A DNA stretch of 64,000 nucleotides from Actinomadura rubrisoli. Its GTDB lineage: Bacteria; Actinomycetota; Actinomycetes; Streptosporangiales; Streptosporangiaceae. The translations under genes were made by a program, and so were the position numbers. The notes beneath the pieces were generated by a model. That model did no database searches. It had not been told where the DNA came from and worked only from the letters and a program-made list of their open reading frames with translations. The stretch is from positions 1 to 64,000 of the forward strand of contig NZ_SMKU01000009.1 in NCBI RefSeq assembly GCF_004349215.1, in the 5' to 3' direction. Below, piece after piece: positions 1 through 8,490 of the stretch. Numbering within the stretch: position 1 is the stretch's first letter; each line of letters starts with the position of its first letter.

Positions 1-39
1 GCTCCCCGGCGGGTCACGGTGCCGCCGGGCGGGGCCGGC

Positions 40-252
40 TCAGTCGTCCTCCAGGCGGAAGCCGACCTTCAGGGTGACCTGGTAGTGGGCCACCTCCCCG
101 TCCTCGATCTGCCCGCGGACCTCGGCCACCTCGAACCAGTCCAGGTGCCGGAGCGTCTGCGAGGCGCGCCTGATCCCGTTGCGGATCGCGGTGTCGACGG
201 AGTCGGGCGAGGTCCCCACGATCTCGGTCACCCGGTACGTGCGATCGGTCAT
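40..252 (-). CDS. Dodecin-family flavin-binding protein
   Basis: This encodes about 70 residues, the usual dodecin length. Dodecins are small beta-alpha-beta-beta proteins that assemble into hollow dodecamers storing or buffering flavins in the cytoplasm. The sequence shows the family features: an N-terminal strand ending in VTEIVGTSPDS, an amphipathic helix (AIRNGIRRASQTLRHLDWFEV) and the closing strands with YQVTLKVGFRLED. I start at the ATG of MTDRTYRV (252) rather than an upstream ATG at 273, because GAGGAACCGAG precedes it at Shine-Dalgarno distance. It stands alone, divergent from the DUF3099 gene. The family call is strong; the ligand (riboflavin, FMN or FAD) cannot be read from sequence. 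Confidence 0.9.
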   Translation of the reverse strand: MTDRTYRVTEIVGTSPDSVDTAIRNGIRRASQTLRHLDWFEVAEVRGQIEDGEVAHYQVTLKVGFRLEDD

Positions 253-319
253 CTCGGTTCCTCCGCTATTCATGGCGCGACCTGCTGTCGCCTGCCGGAC
301 CCCTTGGGCTTACCTTGGA

Positions 320-652
320 ATGGTGAAGGTCAATCCCGGTCGCAGGCCAGAGGTCTACACGGTCACCGACGCCCCCCGGCCGATGTCGGAGGACATCGGC
401 CACCGGCAGCGGCGCTACCTGGTGTCCATGGGCATCCGGACCGGATGCTTCGTCGCCGCGGTGCTGACGGCGATGGCGGGCGCCCCCCTGTGGCTCGTGG
501 GGCTTCTGGTGGTCGGTGCGCTGTTCCTGCCGTACATCAGCGTCGTGTTCGCCAACGGCGGGCGGGAGCCGACCCCCAGCGCACGCTTCGAAGAGCCGGA
601 AGGTCGCGCACAGAAGCCGATTTCCGGACAACGTCCAGAAATCGGGTCGTGA
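320..652 (+). CDS. DUF3099 membrane protein
   Basis: This encodes about 110 residues. A hydrophilic N-terminus carries the VYTVTDAP segment and a RQRRYLVSMGIRTGCF motif, followed by two hydrophobic helices (about residues 45-62 and 66-85) ending in LPYISVVFANGG, which is the layout of the actinobacterial DUF3099 family. The protein is probably anchored in the cytoplasmic membrane; no function is known for the family. The ATG at 320 begins MVKVNPGRR; the longer upstream frame overlaps the dodecin gene antisense and is rejected. A second, shorter protein with the same closing motif lies at 44150-44341. Confidence 0.8.
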   Translation: MVKVNPGRRPEVYTVTDAPRPMSEDIGHRQRRYLVSMGIRTGCFVAAVLTAMAGAPLWLVGLLVVGALFLPYISVVFANGGREPTPSARFEEPEGRAQKPISGQRPEIGS

Positions 653-659
653 CATTCTC

Positions 660-691
660 TTGACTAACCGCGGGGGGTTTCGGTGTACGAT
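660..691 (+). promoter_or_regulatory. Candidate promoter of the small RNA
   Basis: TTGACT (660-665) and TACGAT (686-691) resemble -35 and -10 boxes. The 20-base spacer is longer than ideal, so the real -35 may be shifted. The position fits transcription starting near 697, just before the first hairpin of the RNA. Confidence 0.45.
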
Positions 692-696
692 TTGTA

Positions 697-812
697 CCGG
701 CGCTCTGGTCCCCCGTCGGAGCGCCCGTGCCGGTGTTCCGGGCCCCCGTCGGAACACCGATGATGCGGCGCCGGGTGGATTGCCCCCGTATCCACCCGGC
801 GCCGCTTTTCTC
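697..812 (+). ncRNA. Structured small RNA, 6C-like, with three C-loop hairpins
   Basis: Three consecutive perfect hairpins are visible. The first has stem 699-705/719-725, the second 731-739/751-759, the third 765-779/791-805. Every loop carries the same CCCCCGT heptamer. No ORF with credible codon use covers the stretch. The actinobacterial 6C RNA family is defined by tandem hairpins whose loops are C-runs, and members act by pairing C-rich loops with G-rich mRNA. This RNA matches that description, with the third hairpin doubling as terminator. Assignment to 6C is from structure and loop motif only; a covariance-model search would settle it. Confidence 0.72.
765..812 (+). terminator. Intrinsic terminator of the small RNA
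   Basis: A perfect 15-bp GC-rich stem (765-779 with 791-805) with an 11-base loop is followed directly by TTTTCTCT. This is a textbook intrinsic terminator and sets the 3' end of the RNA near 812. Confidence 0.8.
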
Positions 813-1656
813 TGTCCGGGGCTCCCGCTTGACCCTTCCGTGGACCGCCCATGAGGCCCGTCCCGGGGACGAGCACATCCACCGCGAAGCGCAAGGCCCA
901 ATGCTGGCCTGGTCCGGCCACGACCCGAAACCCGGGCACGTCGAACTTTTCCCGCGCCGATCCGTGCGGCGTCGGCCGTGATCCCTCCCCCGCCGGACCG
1001 GCGGAGCCGGCCGAGCATCTCCGTCCGCCCAGAAGGCCGCAGACGGCCTCGCAGGGCTCAGGCGAGTACGGAGTGCCGCTCGCGCTCGCGGGATCGCTCA
1101 CGGCGCCCTGAGGGCCGCAGACGCGCGTCGTGACGGCAGACGCCCGGCCCCTGACTCCGGAGCCGCGCCCCTTTGACGACGGAGCGCGAGACAGATCGGA
1201 GATTTGTCTAACACAGCCCCCTTGTGACGTTCGTCTCACGACGAACCGCAAAGGGTTCCGCCATGACGCGGCGCGCCACGGCCCCGCGCGCCTGTCCGCG
1301 AACAGGGCTCGGCGATGAGCGCGTACGACAAGGCGCCGCTTCGGGATCCCGCCGGGGGCGGCCGGCGGCGGCCGGGCCGGTGGTGCCCATGGGCCTCGCG
1401 CGCGCCGGACGTCGGGGCACCGCCGGGAGGGAACGATCTTCCTTGACTGCCCAGTCACTGTCCTGTCACGGGACACCGCGAGGTCTGCGGCCTGGACGAT
1501 GCGAGCGGGCCCGGCGCATGTCAGCGGAACGCTAGGTTCCGCCCAGAGGCGACGAGGCGCATCCGGTCGCCGACGAGCTCCCCCACGCGTTGCCACTAGA
1601 ACTACGTTCGAGTTAACTTAGCGTTCTGATAGTTAAGCGTCCGAGAGGGGCACACC
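813..1656. other. Non-coding stretch upstream of the acyl-CoA dehydrogenase
   Basis: I see no gene here: all frames give low-complexity Arg/Pro/Ala-rich translations without a ribosome site. Small structures are a perfect 6-bp inverted repeat GTTCGT/ACGAAC (1229-1246) and an AT-richer patch at about 1605-1640 with AGTTAACT and a second AGTTAAG. This patch lies just before the dehydrogenase start and is the likeliest promoter/operator position. The rest is unexplained. Confidence 0.5.
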
Positions 1657-2808
1657 GTGCGCCGCACCCTGTTCAACGAGGATCACGAGGCGTTCCGGGA
1701 GACGATCCGGGACTTCATCGCCGCCGAGGTCGCGCCGGTCTTCGGCGAGTGGGAGGAGGCGGGCCACCCGCCGCGCGGCTTCTACAACAAGCTCGGCGAG
1801 CTCGGCGTCTTCGGGATCCAGGTGCCCGAGGAGTACGGCGGCGCGGGCGAGACCAGCTTCAAGTACCAGGCCGTGATCTCCGAGGAGTGCGCGCGCGCCG
1901 GAGTGAGCTTCGGCGGCTACGGGGTGCACGTCAACCTCGTCCTGCCCTACCTGCTCAAGTACGGCTCCAAGGAGCAGAAGGAGCGCTGGCTGCCGCCGTT
2001 CGTCTCCGGCGAGATGATGACGGCCATCGCCATGACCGAGCCCGGCACCGGCTCCGACCTGGCCGGGATGCGGACCACCGCCGAGCGGGACGGCGACCAC
2101 TACGTCCTGAACGGCGCCAAGACGTTCATCACCGGCGGCGTCCTGGCCGACCGCGTGCTCGTGGTCGCCCGCACGTCACCCGCCACGCCGGAGAACCGCC
2201 GGGCGGGCCTGTCGCTCCTGGTCGTCGACACCAGGAGCGAGGGCTACGCGGTCGGTCGCAAGCTGGAGAAGATCGGGCTGCGCAGCTCCGACACCGCCGA
2301 GCTGTCCTTCAGCGACGTGCGGGTCCCCGTGGAGGATCTGCTCGGCGAGGAGGGCCGCGGGTTCGAGTACCTGACGCACAACCTCGCCGAGGAGCGCCTC
2401 GGCATCGCCACCACCTCCTACGCGTCCGCGGCCGCCGCCGTGGAGCTCGCGCGCGGGTACGTGCAGGAGCGCACGGTGTTCGGCAAGACCGTGTCGTCCT
2501 TCCAGAACACCAAGTTCGTCCTTGCCGAGTGCGCCACCGAGGTCGAGGCGGCACGGTCCCTGGTGGACCGCGCGATCGAGGCCCTGGACGCCGGGGAGCT
2601 GAGCCCGGCCGACGCCGCCGTCACCAAGCTGTTCTGCACCGAGGTGCAGCAGCGCGTCGTCGACAAGTGCCTGCAACTGCACGGCGGCTACGGCTACATC
2701 CTGGAGTACCCGATCGCGCGCCTGTACGCCGACGCCCGGGTCTCCCGCATCTACGGCGGCACCAGCGAGGTCTTGAAGACCATCATCGCCAAGGACATCC
2801 AGGTCTGA
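1657..2808 (+). CDS. Acyl-CoA dehydrogenase
   Basis: FAD-dependent flavoenzyme of 383 residues, the normal length, catalysing alpha,beta-dehydrogenation of an acyl-CoA in fatty- or branched-acid breakdown. Visible are the N-terminal helical domain, the flavin/substrate strand motif AMTEPGTGSDLAG (about residue 128), and the C-terminal helical domain with LHGGYGYILEYP and IYGGTSEVLK. The usual C-terminal YEGT glutamate is absent (YGGT). LAEERLG near residue 245 offers a glutamate at the alternative position used by isovaleryl- and long-chain-type members, so substrate class is likelier to be branched or long chain; this is inference. The GTG start at 1657 follows a GAGAGGGG site. A TetR gene follows 94 bases downstream on the same strand. 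Confidence 0.92.
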   Translation: MRRTLFNEDHEAFRETIRDFIAAEVAPVFGEWEEAGHPPRGFYNKLGELGVFGIQVPEEYGGAGETSFKYQAVISEECARAGVSFGGYGVHVNLVLPYLLKYGSKEQKERWLPPFVSGEMMTAIAMTEPGTGSDLAGMRTTAERDGDHYVLNGAKTFITGGVLADRVLVVARTSPATPENRRAGLSLLVVDTRSEGYAVGRKLEKIGLRSSDTAELSFSDVRVPVEDLLGEEGRGFEYLTHNLAEERLGIATTSYASAAAAVELARGYVQERTVFGKTVSSFQNTKFVLAECATEVEAARSLVDRAIEALDAGELSPADAAVTKLFCTEVQQRVVDKCLQLHGGYGYILEYPIARLYADARVSRIYGGTSEVLKTIIAKDIQV

Positions 2809-2902
2809 GCCGGGGGCGGAGCCGCATCGAGCGACACCCGCGCCGCCCGCGCCGCCGCCGGGGAAGATGGAGCGGTGCCCGCACGCGATCGGGGAGGCGA
2901 CG

Positions 2903-3556
2903 GTGACCAGCCCGGAATCGGACCGGACGGCCGGCACGGCCGAGACCACGCACACGGGAGACGCCGCCGACGCGGCCCGCAAGGACGGCCGGTCGCGCGA
3001 CCGGGAGGCGACCGAGGAGGCGCTGCGCGCGGCGGCGATCGCGCTGCTGCGCAGCGGCGGCGTGCTCGCCGGGCTCAACCTGCGTGAGGTCGCCGACCGG
3101 GCCGGCGTCAACCGCGGGCTGGTCTACCAGTACTTCGGGTCGCGGCGGGCGCTGCTGCGCTCGGCGCTGTTCCACCGGTCCCGGCCGAACGCCGACGACG
3201 CGGCGGAGTCGGAGGGGCTGCCGCTGCGCAAGCGGCTGTCGAGGCTGTTCTGGACGAGCCTGCGCAACCCCGAGCCGGTCGTCCTCGCGACGCTGCTGGT
3301 CCTGGACGGCGACGACCGGCCGCGCGTCCTGCTCAACCGCGGCGAGGGCCGGACCGCGCTAGCCGCCGACGCCGCCCGCGGCGAACTGCCCATCGACGAC
3401 GCGGAGGCCGTGCAGGCGGCCCTGGCGTCCACGATCTACGGCTACACGCTGCTGCGCGAGCACCTCGCGCGCGAGATCGACGTCCCCGCGGAGGAACTGG
3501 ACGGCCGCATGGCCCGCTGCCTAGAAGCCATGTTCACCCGCCCGCCGGGCTCCTAG
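2903..3556 (+). CDS. TetR/AcrR-family transcriptional regulator
   Basis: About 217 residues. An N-terminal helix-turn-helix is clear: LREVADRAGVNRGLVYQYFG followed by SRRALLRSAL is the TetR recognition helix region. The C-terminal part is a helical ligand-binding domain without a specific signature. The first 30 residues are a low-complexity Thr/Ala/Asp tail. I start at GTG 2903, preceded by GGGGAGGCGAC, rather than the ATG at 2867. It lies just behind the acyl-CoA dehydrogenase and may control it; the ligand would then be an acyl-CoA or related acid. Its stop overlaps that of the convergent BtuF-like gene. Confidence 0.88.
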   Translation: MTSPESDRTAGTAETTHTGDAADAARKDGRSRDREATEEALRAAAIALLRSGGVLAGLNLREVADRAGVNRGLVYQYFGSRRALLRSALFHRSRPNADDAAESEGLPLRKRLSRLFWTSLRNPEPVVLATLLVLDGDDRPRVLLNRGEGRTALAADAARGELPIDDAEAVQAALASTIYGYTLLREHLAREIDVPAEELDGRMARCLEAMFTRPPGS

Positions 3557-4335
3557 GTTCCGTCCTGGTAGCGGCGCACCGCGGACAGCCGTGGGAGCAA
3601 GGCAGTAGGAGCTTTGACGAGGGACGGGCCGTACCAGGTTAGGTGGCGGCCGTTGACGAGTGCGATGTCCATGCCGGGGAAGGACTCCGGACCGTCGGTC
3701 TCGGTGAAGCGGTACGGCTCGTCGGGCAGGACGACCAGGTCGGCTCCCGTCGCATTCAGCTCGTCCAGGGGGATCTTCGGGTAGCGCTCGGGGTGGTGCG
3801 CGTAGACGTTGGCGATGCCCAGGCGCGCCAGGGCGTCCCCGGCGAAGGTGTCGCGACCGAGGACCATCCACGGCCGTCTCCAGATCGGGACGACGGCCGT
3901 GCGGGGCGGGCCCGGCGTCACCTTCGACCAGACGTGGTCCGCCTCGTCCAGCCAGGCGGGCACCGGGACGCGGCACGCCTCGGCCAGCATGCGGCGCAGC
4001 GAGGCGAGGGCCTCGTCCACGGTGCGGATCTGGGTCATCCATACCGGGATCCCGGCCGCGCGCAGCGCCTCGACGTCGGCGGGACGGTTCTCTTCGGTGT
4101 TGCCGAGGACGACATCGGGCCGCAGCTCCGCGATCCGTTCCAGGTCGGGGTTCTTGGTGCCCCGCACGCGCGGGACGTCCAGACCGGCCGGATGGGTGCA
4201 CCAGTCGGTGGCCCCGGCGAGCAGGCCCGGCGCGGTCACCGCGACCGTCTCGGTGAGGGACGGGACGAGCGACACGACCCGGCACACCTGGTCCGGGACG
4301 GGGACCGGGGTGCCGGTGTCGTCGGCGGGGCTCAT
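3553..4335 (-). CDS. BtuF-like cobalamin-binding protein without export signal
   Basis: 260 residues of the helical-backbone periplasmic-binding fold used by BtuF and siderophore-binding proteins. Seen: RVVSLVPSLTETV at the start, TDWCTHPAG, a KNPDLERIAELRPDVVLGN core, and a C-terminal lobe with ADLVVLPDEPYRF. The N-terminus (MSPADDTGTP) has no signal peptide or lipobox, so the product should stay in the cytoplasm. It starts only 11 bases after the icmF stop, so the two are very probably one transcript. I infer a role in handling B12 for IcmF rather than uptake; no ABC permease is nearby. Metal-chelate binding in general cannot be excluded. Confidence 0.82.
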   Translation of the reverse strand: MSPADDTGTPVPVPDQVCRVVSLVPSLTETVAVTAPGLLAGATDWCTHPAGLDVPRVRGTKNPDLERIAELRPDVVLGNTEENRPADVEALRAAGIPVWMTQIRTVDEALASLRRMLAEACRVPVPAWLDEADHVWSKVTPGPPRTAVVPIWRRPWMVLGRDTFAGDALARLGIANVYAHHPERYPKIPLDELNATGADLVVLPDEPYRFTETDGPESFPGMDIALVNGRHLTWYGPSLVKAPTALLPRLSAVRRYQDGT

Positions 4336-4346
4336 CGGCGGCGGTC

Positions 4347-7300
4347 TCAGACGTTGCGGCGGTACTGGCCGCCGACTTCGAAGAACGCGTCGGTGATCTG
4401 CTGGAGGCTGCACACGCGCGCCGCGTCCATCAGCACCGCGAACACGTTCTCGCCGGACCGGGCCGCCTCCTTGAGCTCGGCGAGGACGGCCTCGGCCTCG
4501 TCGCGGTGCGCCGCCTGGTAGCCGCGGACCCGGTCGAGCTGCGAGCGCTTCTCGTCCTCGGTGGCGCGGGCCAGCTCGATCGTCCTCGGCGTCCCGGCGT
4601 CGGCGCCCGGGGCGCGGAAGGTGTTGACGCCGACGATCGGCAGGGAGCCGTCGTGCTTGCGCTGCTCGTACAGCATCGACTCGTCCTGGATGCGGCCGCG
4701 CTGGTAGCCGGTCTCCATCGCGCCGAGCACGCCACCGCGCTCGCTGATGTTGTCGAACTCCCGCAGGACGGCCTCCTCGACCAGGTCGGTCAGCTCGTCG
4801 ATGATGAACGAGCCCTGCAGCGGGTTCTCGTTCATCGCCAGGCCCCACTCGCGGTTGATGACGAGCTGGATCGCCAGGGCCCGCCGGACGGACTCGGCCG
4901 TGGGCGTGGTGACGGCCTCGTCGTAGGCGTTGGTGTGCAGGCTGTTGCAGTTGTCGTAGATGGCGATGAGCGCCTGAAGCGTGGTGCGGATGTCGTTGAA
5001 GTCCATCTCCTGCGCGTGCAGGGAGCGGCCGGACGTCTGCACGTGGTACTTGAGCTTCTGGCTGCGCTCGTTGGCGCCGTACCGGTCCCGCATGGCGACG
5101 GCCCAGATGCGGCGGGCCACGCGCCCGAGGACGCTGTACTCGGGGTCCATGCCGTTGGAGAAGAAGAACGACAGGTTGGGCGCGAAGTCGTTCACGTCCA
5201 TGCCGCGCGCCAGGTAGGACTCGACGTAGGTGAACCCGTTGGCCAGCGTGAAGGCGAGCTGGCTGATGGGGTTAGCCCCGGCCTCGGCGATGTGGTAGCC
5301 GGAGATGGACACCGAGTAGAAGTTGCGGACGCCGTTGGCGATGAACCACTCCTGGATGTCGCCCATCATCCGCAGCGAGAACTCGGTGGAGAAGATGCAG
5401 GTGTTCTGCCCCTGGTCCTCTTTCAGGATGTCGGCCTGCACGGTTCCGCGCACGGTGGACAGCACACGCGCGCGCACCGCCGCGTCCTCCTCGCCGGACG
5501 GCTCGCGCCCGTGTTCGGCGCGGAACGCCTCCAGCCCTTGGTCGATGGCGGTGTTGAGGAAGAACGCCAGGATGGTCGGGGCAGGCCCGTTGATGGTCAT
5601 CGACACCGACGTGGTGGGCGAGGACAGGTCGAACCCGTCGTACAGCGCCTTCATGTCGTCCAGCGTGGCGATCGACACCCCGGACGTGCCGACCTTGCCG
5701 TAGACGTCGGGGCGCTCGTCCGGGTCGCGCCCGTACAGCGTCACCGAGTCGAACGCGGTCGACAGCCGGGTCGCGGGCTGGCCCTCCGACAGCAGTTTGA
5801 AGCGCCGGTTGGTGCGGAACGGGTCGCCCTCTCCCGCGAACATCCGCGCCGGGTCCTCGTTGTCGCGCTTGAACGGGAACACCCCGGCGGTGAACGGGAA
5901 CCGTCCGGGAAGGTTCTCCGACCGGAGGAAACGCAGCAGCTCGCCGTGGTCGGTGTAGCGCGGCAGGGCGACGCGCGGGATGCGGCTGCCCGACAGCGAC
6001 TCGCGGGTCAGGCTCGTCCGCAGCTCCCGGTCGCGGATCCGGACCACCTGCTCGTCGCCGGAGTAAGACTCGACGACGGCCGGCCAGCCCTCGATCAGCT
6101 CGGCGTCGCGCGGGTCGACGTCGCGGCGCGCCCGCTCCAGCAGCACCTCGACCTCGGAGGCGTCCGTCAGCTCGGCGCGTACCTCGTCCAGCCGCTGGAC
6201 GCGCCGGACGGCCTCGGCCTGGCGCGCCGTCTCGGCGTGGTAGCCGCGGACGGCCTCGGCGATGTCCGACAGGTACCGGACGCGGGCGGGCGGGATGATC
6301 GTGGCGGCGCCCGTGGACACCTTCGTCCGGGCCTCGGGCAGCGTGCCGGGCTCCAGGTGCAGGCCGTGCCCGCCGAGCAGGCCGCCGAGGTGCTGGTAGA
6401 GCGCGGTGACGCCGTCGTCGTCGAACGTGGCGGCGCTCGTGCCGAACACGGGCATGTCCTCCGGCCGCGCCCCGAACGCCTCCCTGTTGCGGACGAGCTG
6501 CCGCGACACATCCCGCAGCGCGTCGGCCGCCCCGCGCCGCTCGAACTTGTTGATCGCGACCACGTCGGCGAAGTCGAGCATGTCGATCTTTTCGAGCTGG
6601 GTCGCGGCGCCGAACTCGGGCGTCATCACGTACAGGGACACATCCACCAGCGGCACGATCGCGGCGTCGCCCTGCCCGATGCCCGGCGTCTCCAGCACGA
6701 CCAGGTCGTAGCCGGCGGCCTTGCAGGCGGTGACGATGTCCCCGATGCCGTCCGGCAGCTCGCGCGCGCCGCGCGTCGCCAGCGAGCGGAAGAACACGTG
6801 GTCGCCGTCCAGGACGTTCATGCGGATGCGGTCGCCGAGCAGCGCGCCGCCGCCGCGCCGCCGGGTCGGGTCGACCGCCAGCACCGCGACGCGCAGCTTG
6901 TCCTGCTGGTCGACGCGCAGGCGCCGCACCAGCTCGTCGGTGAGCGAGGACTTGCCCGACCCGCCGGTGCCGGTGATGCCGAGGACGGGGACGCGCCGCC
7001 CGCCCGCGGCCTCGGCCAGGCGGGCGCGGTGGCCGTCCGGCAGCCTCCCGGCCTGGAGGCAGGTGATGGCCCGCGCGAGGGCGCGCCGGTCCCCGGCCAC
7101 CACGGCGTCCGCGTCGGCGGGCTCCCCGGCCAGGTCCACGTCGCAGTCGCGCACCAGCTCGTTGATCATGCCGGGCAGGCCGAGGCGCTGGCCGTCCTCG
7201 GGTGAGAAGATCCGCACCCCGGCCTCCGACAGCCGCGCGATCTCCTCGTGGACGATCACGCCGCCGCCCCCGCCGAACACCCGCACGTGCTCGGCGCCGG

Positions 7301-7574
7301 CCTCCTTCAGGCTGCGCGAGAGGTACTCGAAGTACTCGACGTGGCCGCCCTGGTAGGAGCTGATCGCCACGCCCTGCGCGTCCTCCTCCAGGACGGCGTC
7401 GACCACCTCCCGGACCGACCGGTCGTGGCCCAGGTGGACCACCTCGGCGCCCTGCGACTGAAGGATCCGCCGCATGATGTTGATGGCCGCGTCGTGCCCG
7501 TCGAACAGCGCCGCCGCCGTCACGAACCGCACCGGATGCACCGGCACGTGGAGGTCCCCGCCGGAACGCGTCAC
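4347..7574 (-). CDS. icmF: Fused isobutyryl-CoA mutase IcmF
   Basis: About 1,075 residues with the domain order unique to IcmF. First a B12-binding domain (DGHDAAINIMRRI, the DxH motif supplying the cobalt-ligating His). Next a MeaB/MeaI-type G-domain with P-loop GTGGSGKSS and NKFERRG. Last the two-part mutase substrate domain (for example VSISGYHIAEAGANP and NENPLQGSFI). It interconverts isobutyryl-CoA and n-butyryl-CoA through adenosylcobalamin radicals; the G-domain guards cofactor loading. I prefer the GTG at 7574, preceded by GAGGTGGGAG, over an ATG at 7604 that lacks a ribosome site and lies inside a palindrome. The BtuF-like gene follows; a MarR gene is divergent. Confidence 0.95.
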   Translation of the reverse strand: MTRSGGDLHVPVHPVRFVTAAALFDGHDAAINIMRRILQSQGAEVVHLGHDRSVREVVDAVLEEDAQGVAISSYQGGHVEYFEYLSRSLKEAGAEHVRVFGGGGGVIVHEEIARLSEAGVRIFSPEDGQRLGLPGMINELVRDCDVDLAGEPADADAVVAGDRRALARAITCLQAGRLPDGHRARLAEAAGGRRVPVLGITGTGGSGKSSLTDELVRRLRVDQQDKLRVAVLAVDPTRRRGGGALLGDRIRMNVLDGDHVFFRSLATRGARELPDGIGDIVTACKAAGYDLVVLETPGIGQGDAAIVPLVDVSLYVMTPEFGAATQLEKIDMLDFADVVAINKFERRGAADALRDVSRQLVRNREAFGARPEDMPVFGTSAATFDDDGVTALYQHLGGLLGGHGLHLEPGTLPEARTKVSTGAATIIPPARVRYLSDIAEAVRGYHAETARQAEAVRRVQRLDEVRAELTDASEVEVLLERARRDVDPRDAELIEGWPAVVESYSGDEQVVRIRDRELRTSLTRESLSGSRIPRVALPRYTDHGELLRFLRSENLPGRFPFTAGVFPFKRDNEDPARMFAGEGDPFRTNRRFKLLSEGQPATRLSTAFDSVTLYGRDPDERPDVYGKVGTSGVSIATLDDMKALYDGFDLSSPTTSVSMTINGPAPTILAFFLNTAIDQGLEAFRAEHGREPSGEEDAAVRARVLSTVRGTVQADILKEDQGQNTCIFSTEFSLRMMGDIQEWFIANGVRNFYSVSISGYHIAEAGANPISQLAFTLANGFTYVESYLARGMDVNDFAPNLSFFFSNGMDPEYSVLGRVARRIWAVAMRDRYGANERSQKLKYHVQTSGRSLHAQEMDFNDIRTTLQALIAIYDNCNSLHTNAYDEAVTTPTAESVRRALAIQLVINREWGLAMNENPLQGSFIIDELTDLVEEAVLREFDNISERGGVLGAMETGYQRGRIQDESMLYEQRKHDGSLPIVGVNTFRAPGADAGTPRTIELARATEDEKRSQLDRVRGYQAAHRDEAEAVLAELKEAARSGENVFAVLMDAARVCSLQQITDAFFEVGGQYRRNV

Positions 7575-7592
7575 GCTCTCCCACCTCAACCC

Positions 7593-7612
7593 TTGGACAT
7601 CCAATATTTGGA
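7593..7612. promoter_or_regulatory. Overlapping palindromes between icmF and the MarR gene
   Basis: TTGGA-CA-TCCAA (7593-7604) and TCCAA-TAT-TTGGA (7600-7612) are two perfect palindromes sharing one half-site. They lie just upstream of the icmF GTG start and 62 bases before the MarR start, where an operator for a divergent MarR repressor is expected. Adjacent AT-rich bases (AAGTTAAAATAG) could hold the -10 elements. Confidence 0.6.
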
Positions 7613-7673
7613 AGTTAAAATAGTTTCCGTGCGCGACTCAGTCAAGGCCGCCCCGGTGGCATACGGTGGCACG

Positions 7674-8171
7674 ATGCCCGACATCCCCGACTTCATCGCC
7701 GAGGCTCACCGCCAGTGGAGCGCCCGCTGGCCCGAGCACGCCGACCACATGGCGGCCGTCACGTCGGTGATGCGGGCCCAGCAGCTGCTGCTGAGCCGGA
7801 TCGAGGCCGTCCTCAAGCCGTACGGGCTGACGTTCGCCGCCTACGAGGCCCTGCGCCTGCTGGCCTTCGCCCGCACCGGGACGCTCCCCATGGGCAAGAT
7901 GGGCACCCGGCTCATGGTCCACCCGGCCTCGGTCACCAACGTGATCGGCCGCCTGGAGCGGCGCGGCCTGGTCGGCCGCCGCTCCTCCCCCGACGACCGC
8001 CGGGTCGTCCTCGCCACCATCACCCCCGCCGGACGGGAACTGGCCGAGGAGGCCACCGCGGCCCTCAACGAGTCCGGCTTCGGCATCGCCGACCTGCCCG
8101 CCGCCCAGGCCGCCCAGATCACCACAGCCCTCCGCCCCGTCCGCGTCTCCGCCGGCGAGCTGGCGCCCTAA
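7674..8171 (+). CDS. MarR-family transcriptional regulator
   Basis: 165 residues with the MarR winged-helix layout. A helical dimerisation segment is followed by MGTRLMVHPASVTNVIGRLE (recognition helix) and the wing GLVGRRSSPDDRRVVLATIT, with a C-terminal helix. The ATG at 7674 gives a normal N-terminus (MPDIPDFIAEAHRQW). It is divergent from icmF, and the palindromes between them suggest it controls itself and icmF; the ligand may be an acyl-CoA, which is inference. Confidence 0.88.
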   Translation: MPDIPDFIAEAHRQWSARWPEHADHMAAVTSVMRAQQLLLSRIEAVLKPYGLTFAAYEALRLLAFARTGTLPMGKMGTRLMVHPASVTNVIGRLERRGLVGRRSSPDDRRVVLATITPAGRELAEEATAALNESGFGIADLPAAQAAQITTALRPVRVSAGELAP

Positions 8172-8204
8172 TTTGCAATCCCGGCCCAAGGTGCTCGCCT
8201 GGCG

Positions 8205-8288
8205 GCTCGCACCTTGACCGTGCTTGTGCGAGCGCGAATCGCTTCGCGATCTTCCCGGTGGGGCTCGCCTCCGGCTTCGCCCCACCGG
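8205..8288. terminator. Three tandem hairpins in the gap before the dioxygenase gene
   Basis: Perfect stems: GCTCGCAC/GTGCGAGC (8205-8212 with 8226-8233), ATCGC-TTC-GCGAT (8238-8250) and CCGGTGGGGC/GCCCCACCGG (8255-8264 with 8279-8288). No T-run follows, so termination is only likely. The remainder of the 319-base gap 8172-8490 shows no gene; a possible promoter lies near 8440-8470 where the sequence becomes AT-richer. Confidence 0.5.
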
Positions 8289-8490
8289 TCAGGGCGCGCG
8301 CTCGCGTGACGGTTGAGGTCGATGCGCATCTGGCACTCGCCCTCTCGCTCAGTCGGGGCCTACCCGGCGCCGTGCCTGGATGCGGGGCAGTGGATGCCGG
8401 GTATGTACGGACCACGCGGGGTCCGTGGGCGGTTGGGCGGAATGATCAAATATGCTGCGGGTCACATCCGTTGTGTCGCAAGGAGGCGTA

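Noticed and set aside
664-1596. 310-codon minus-strand frame over the small RNA
   Set aside because: It runs through perfect hairpins, is Arg/Pro-rich and lacks a ribosome site.
4336-4346. Cobalamin riboswitch near icmF or the BtuF-like gene
   Set aside because: The gap is 11 bases, and the region before icmF shows only palindromes, no B12-box-like element.
4506-7205. 899-codon plus-strand frame opposite icmF
   Set aside because: It is the antisense shadow of a gene with strong domains. Its translation is Val/Gly/Asp/Arg-rich without motifs.
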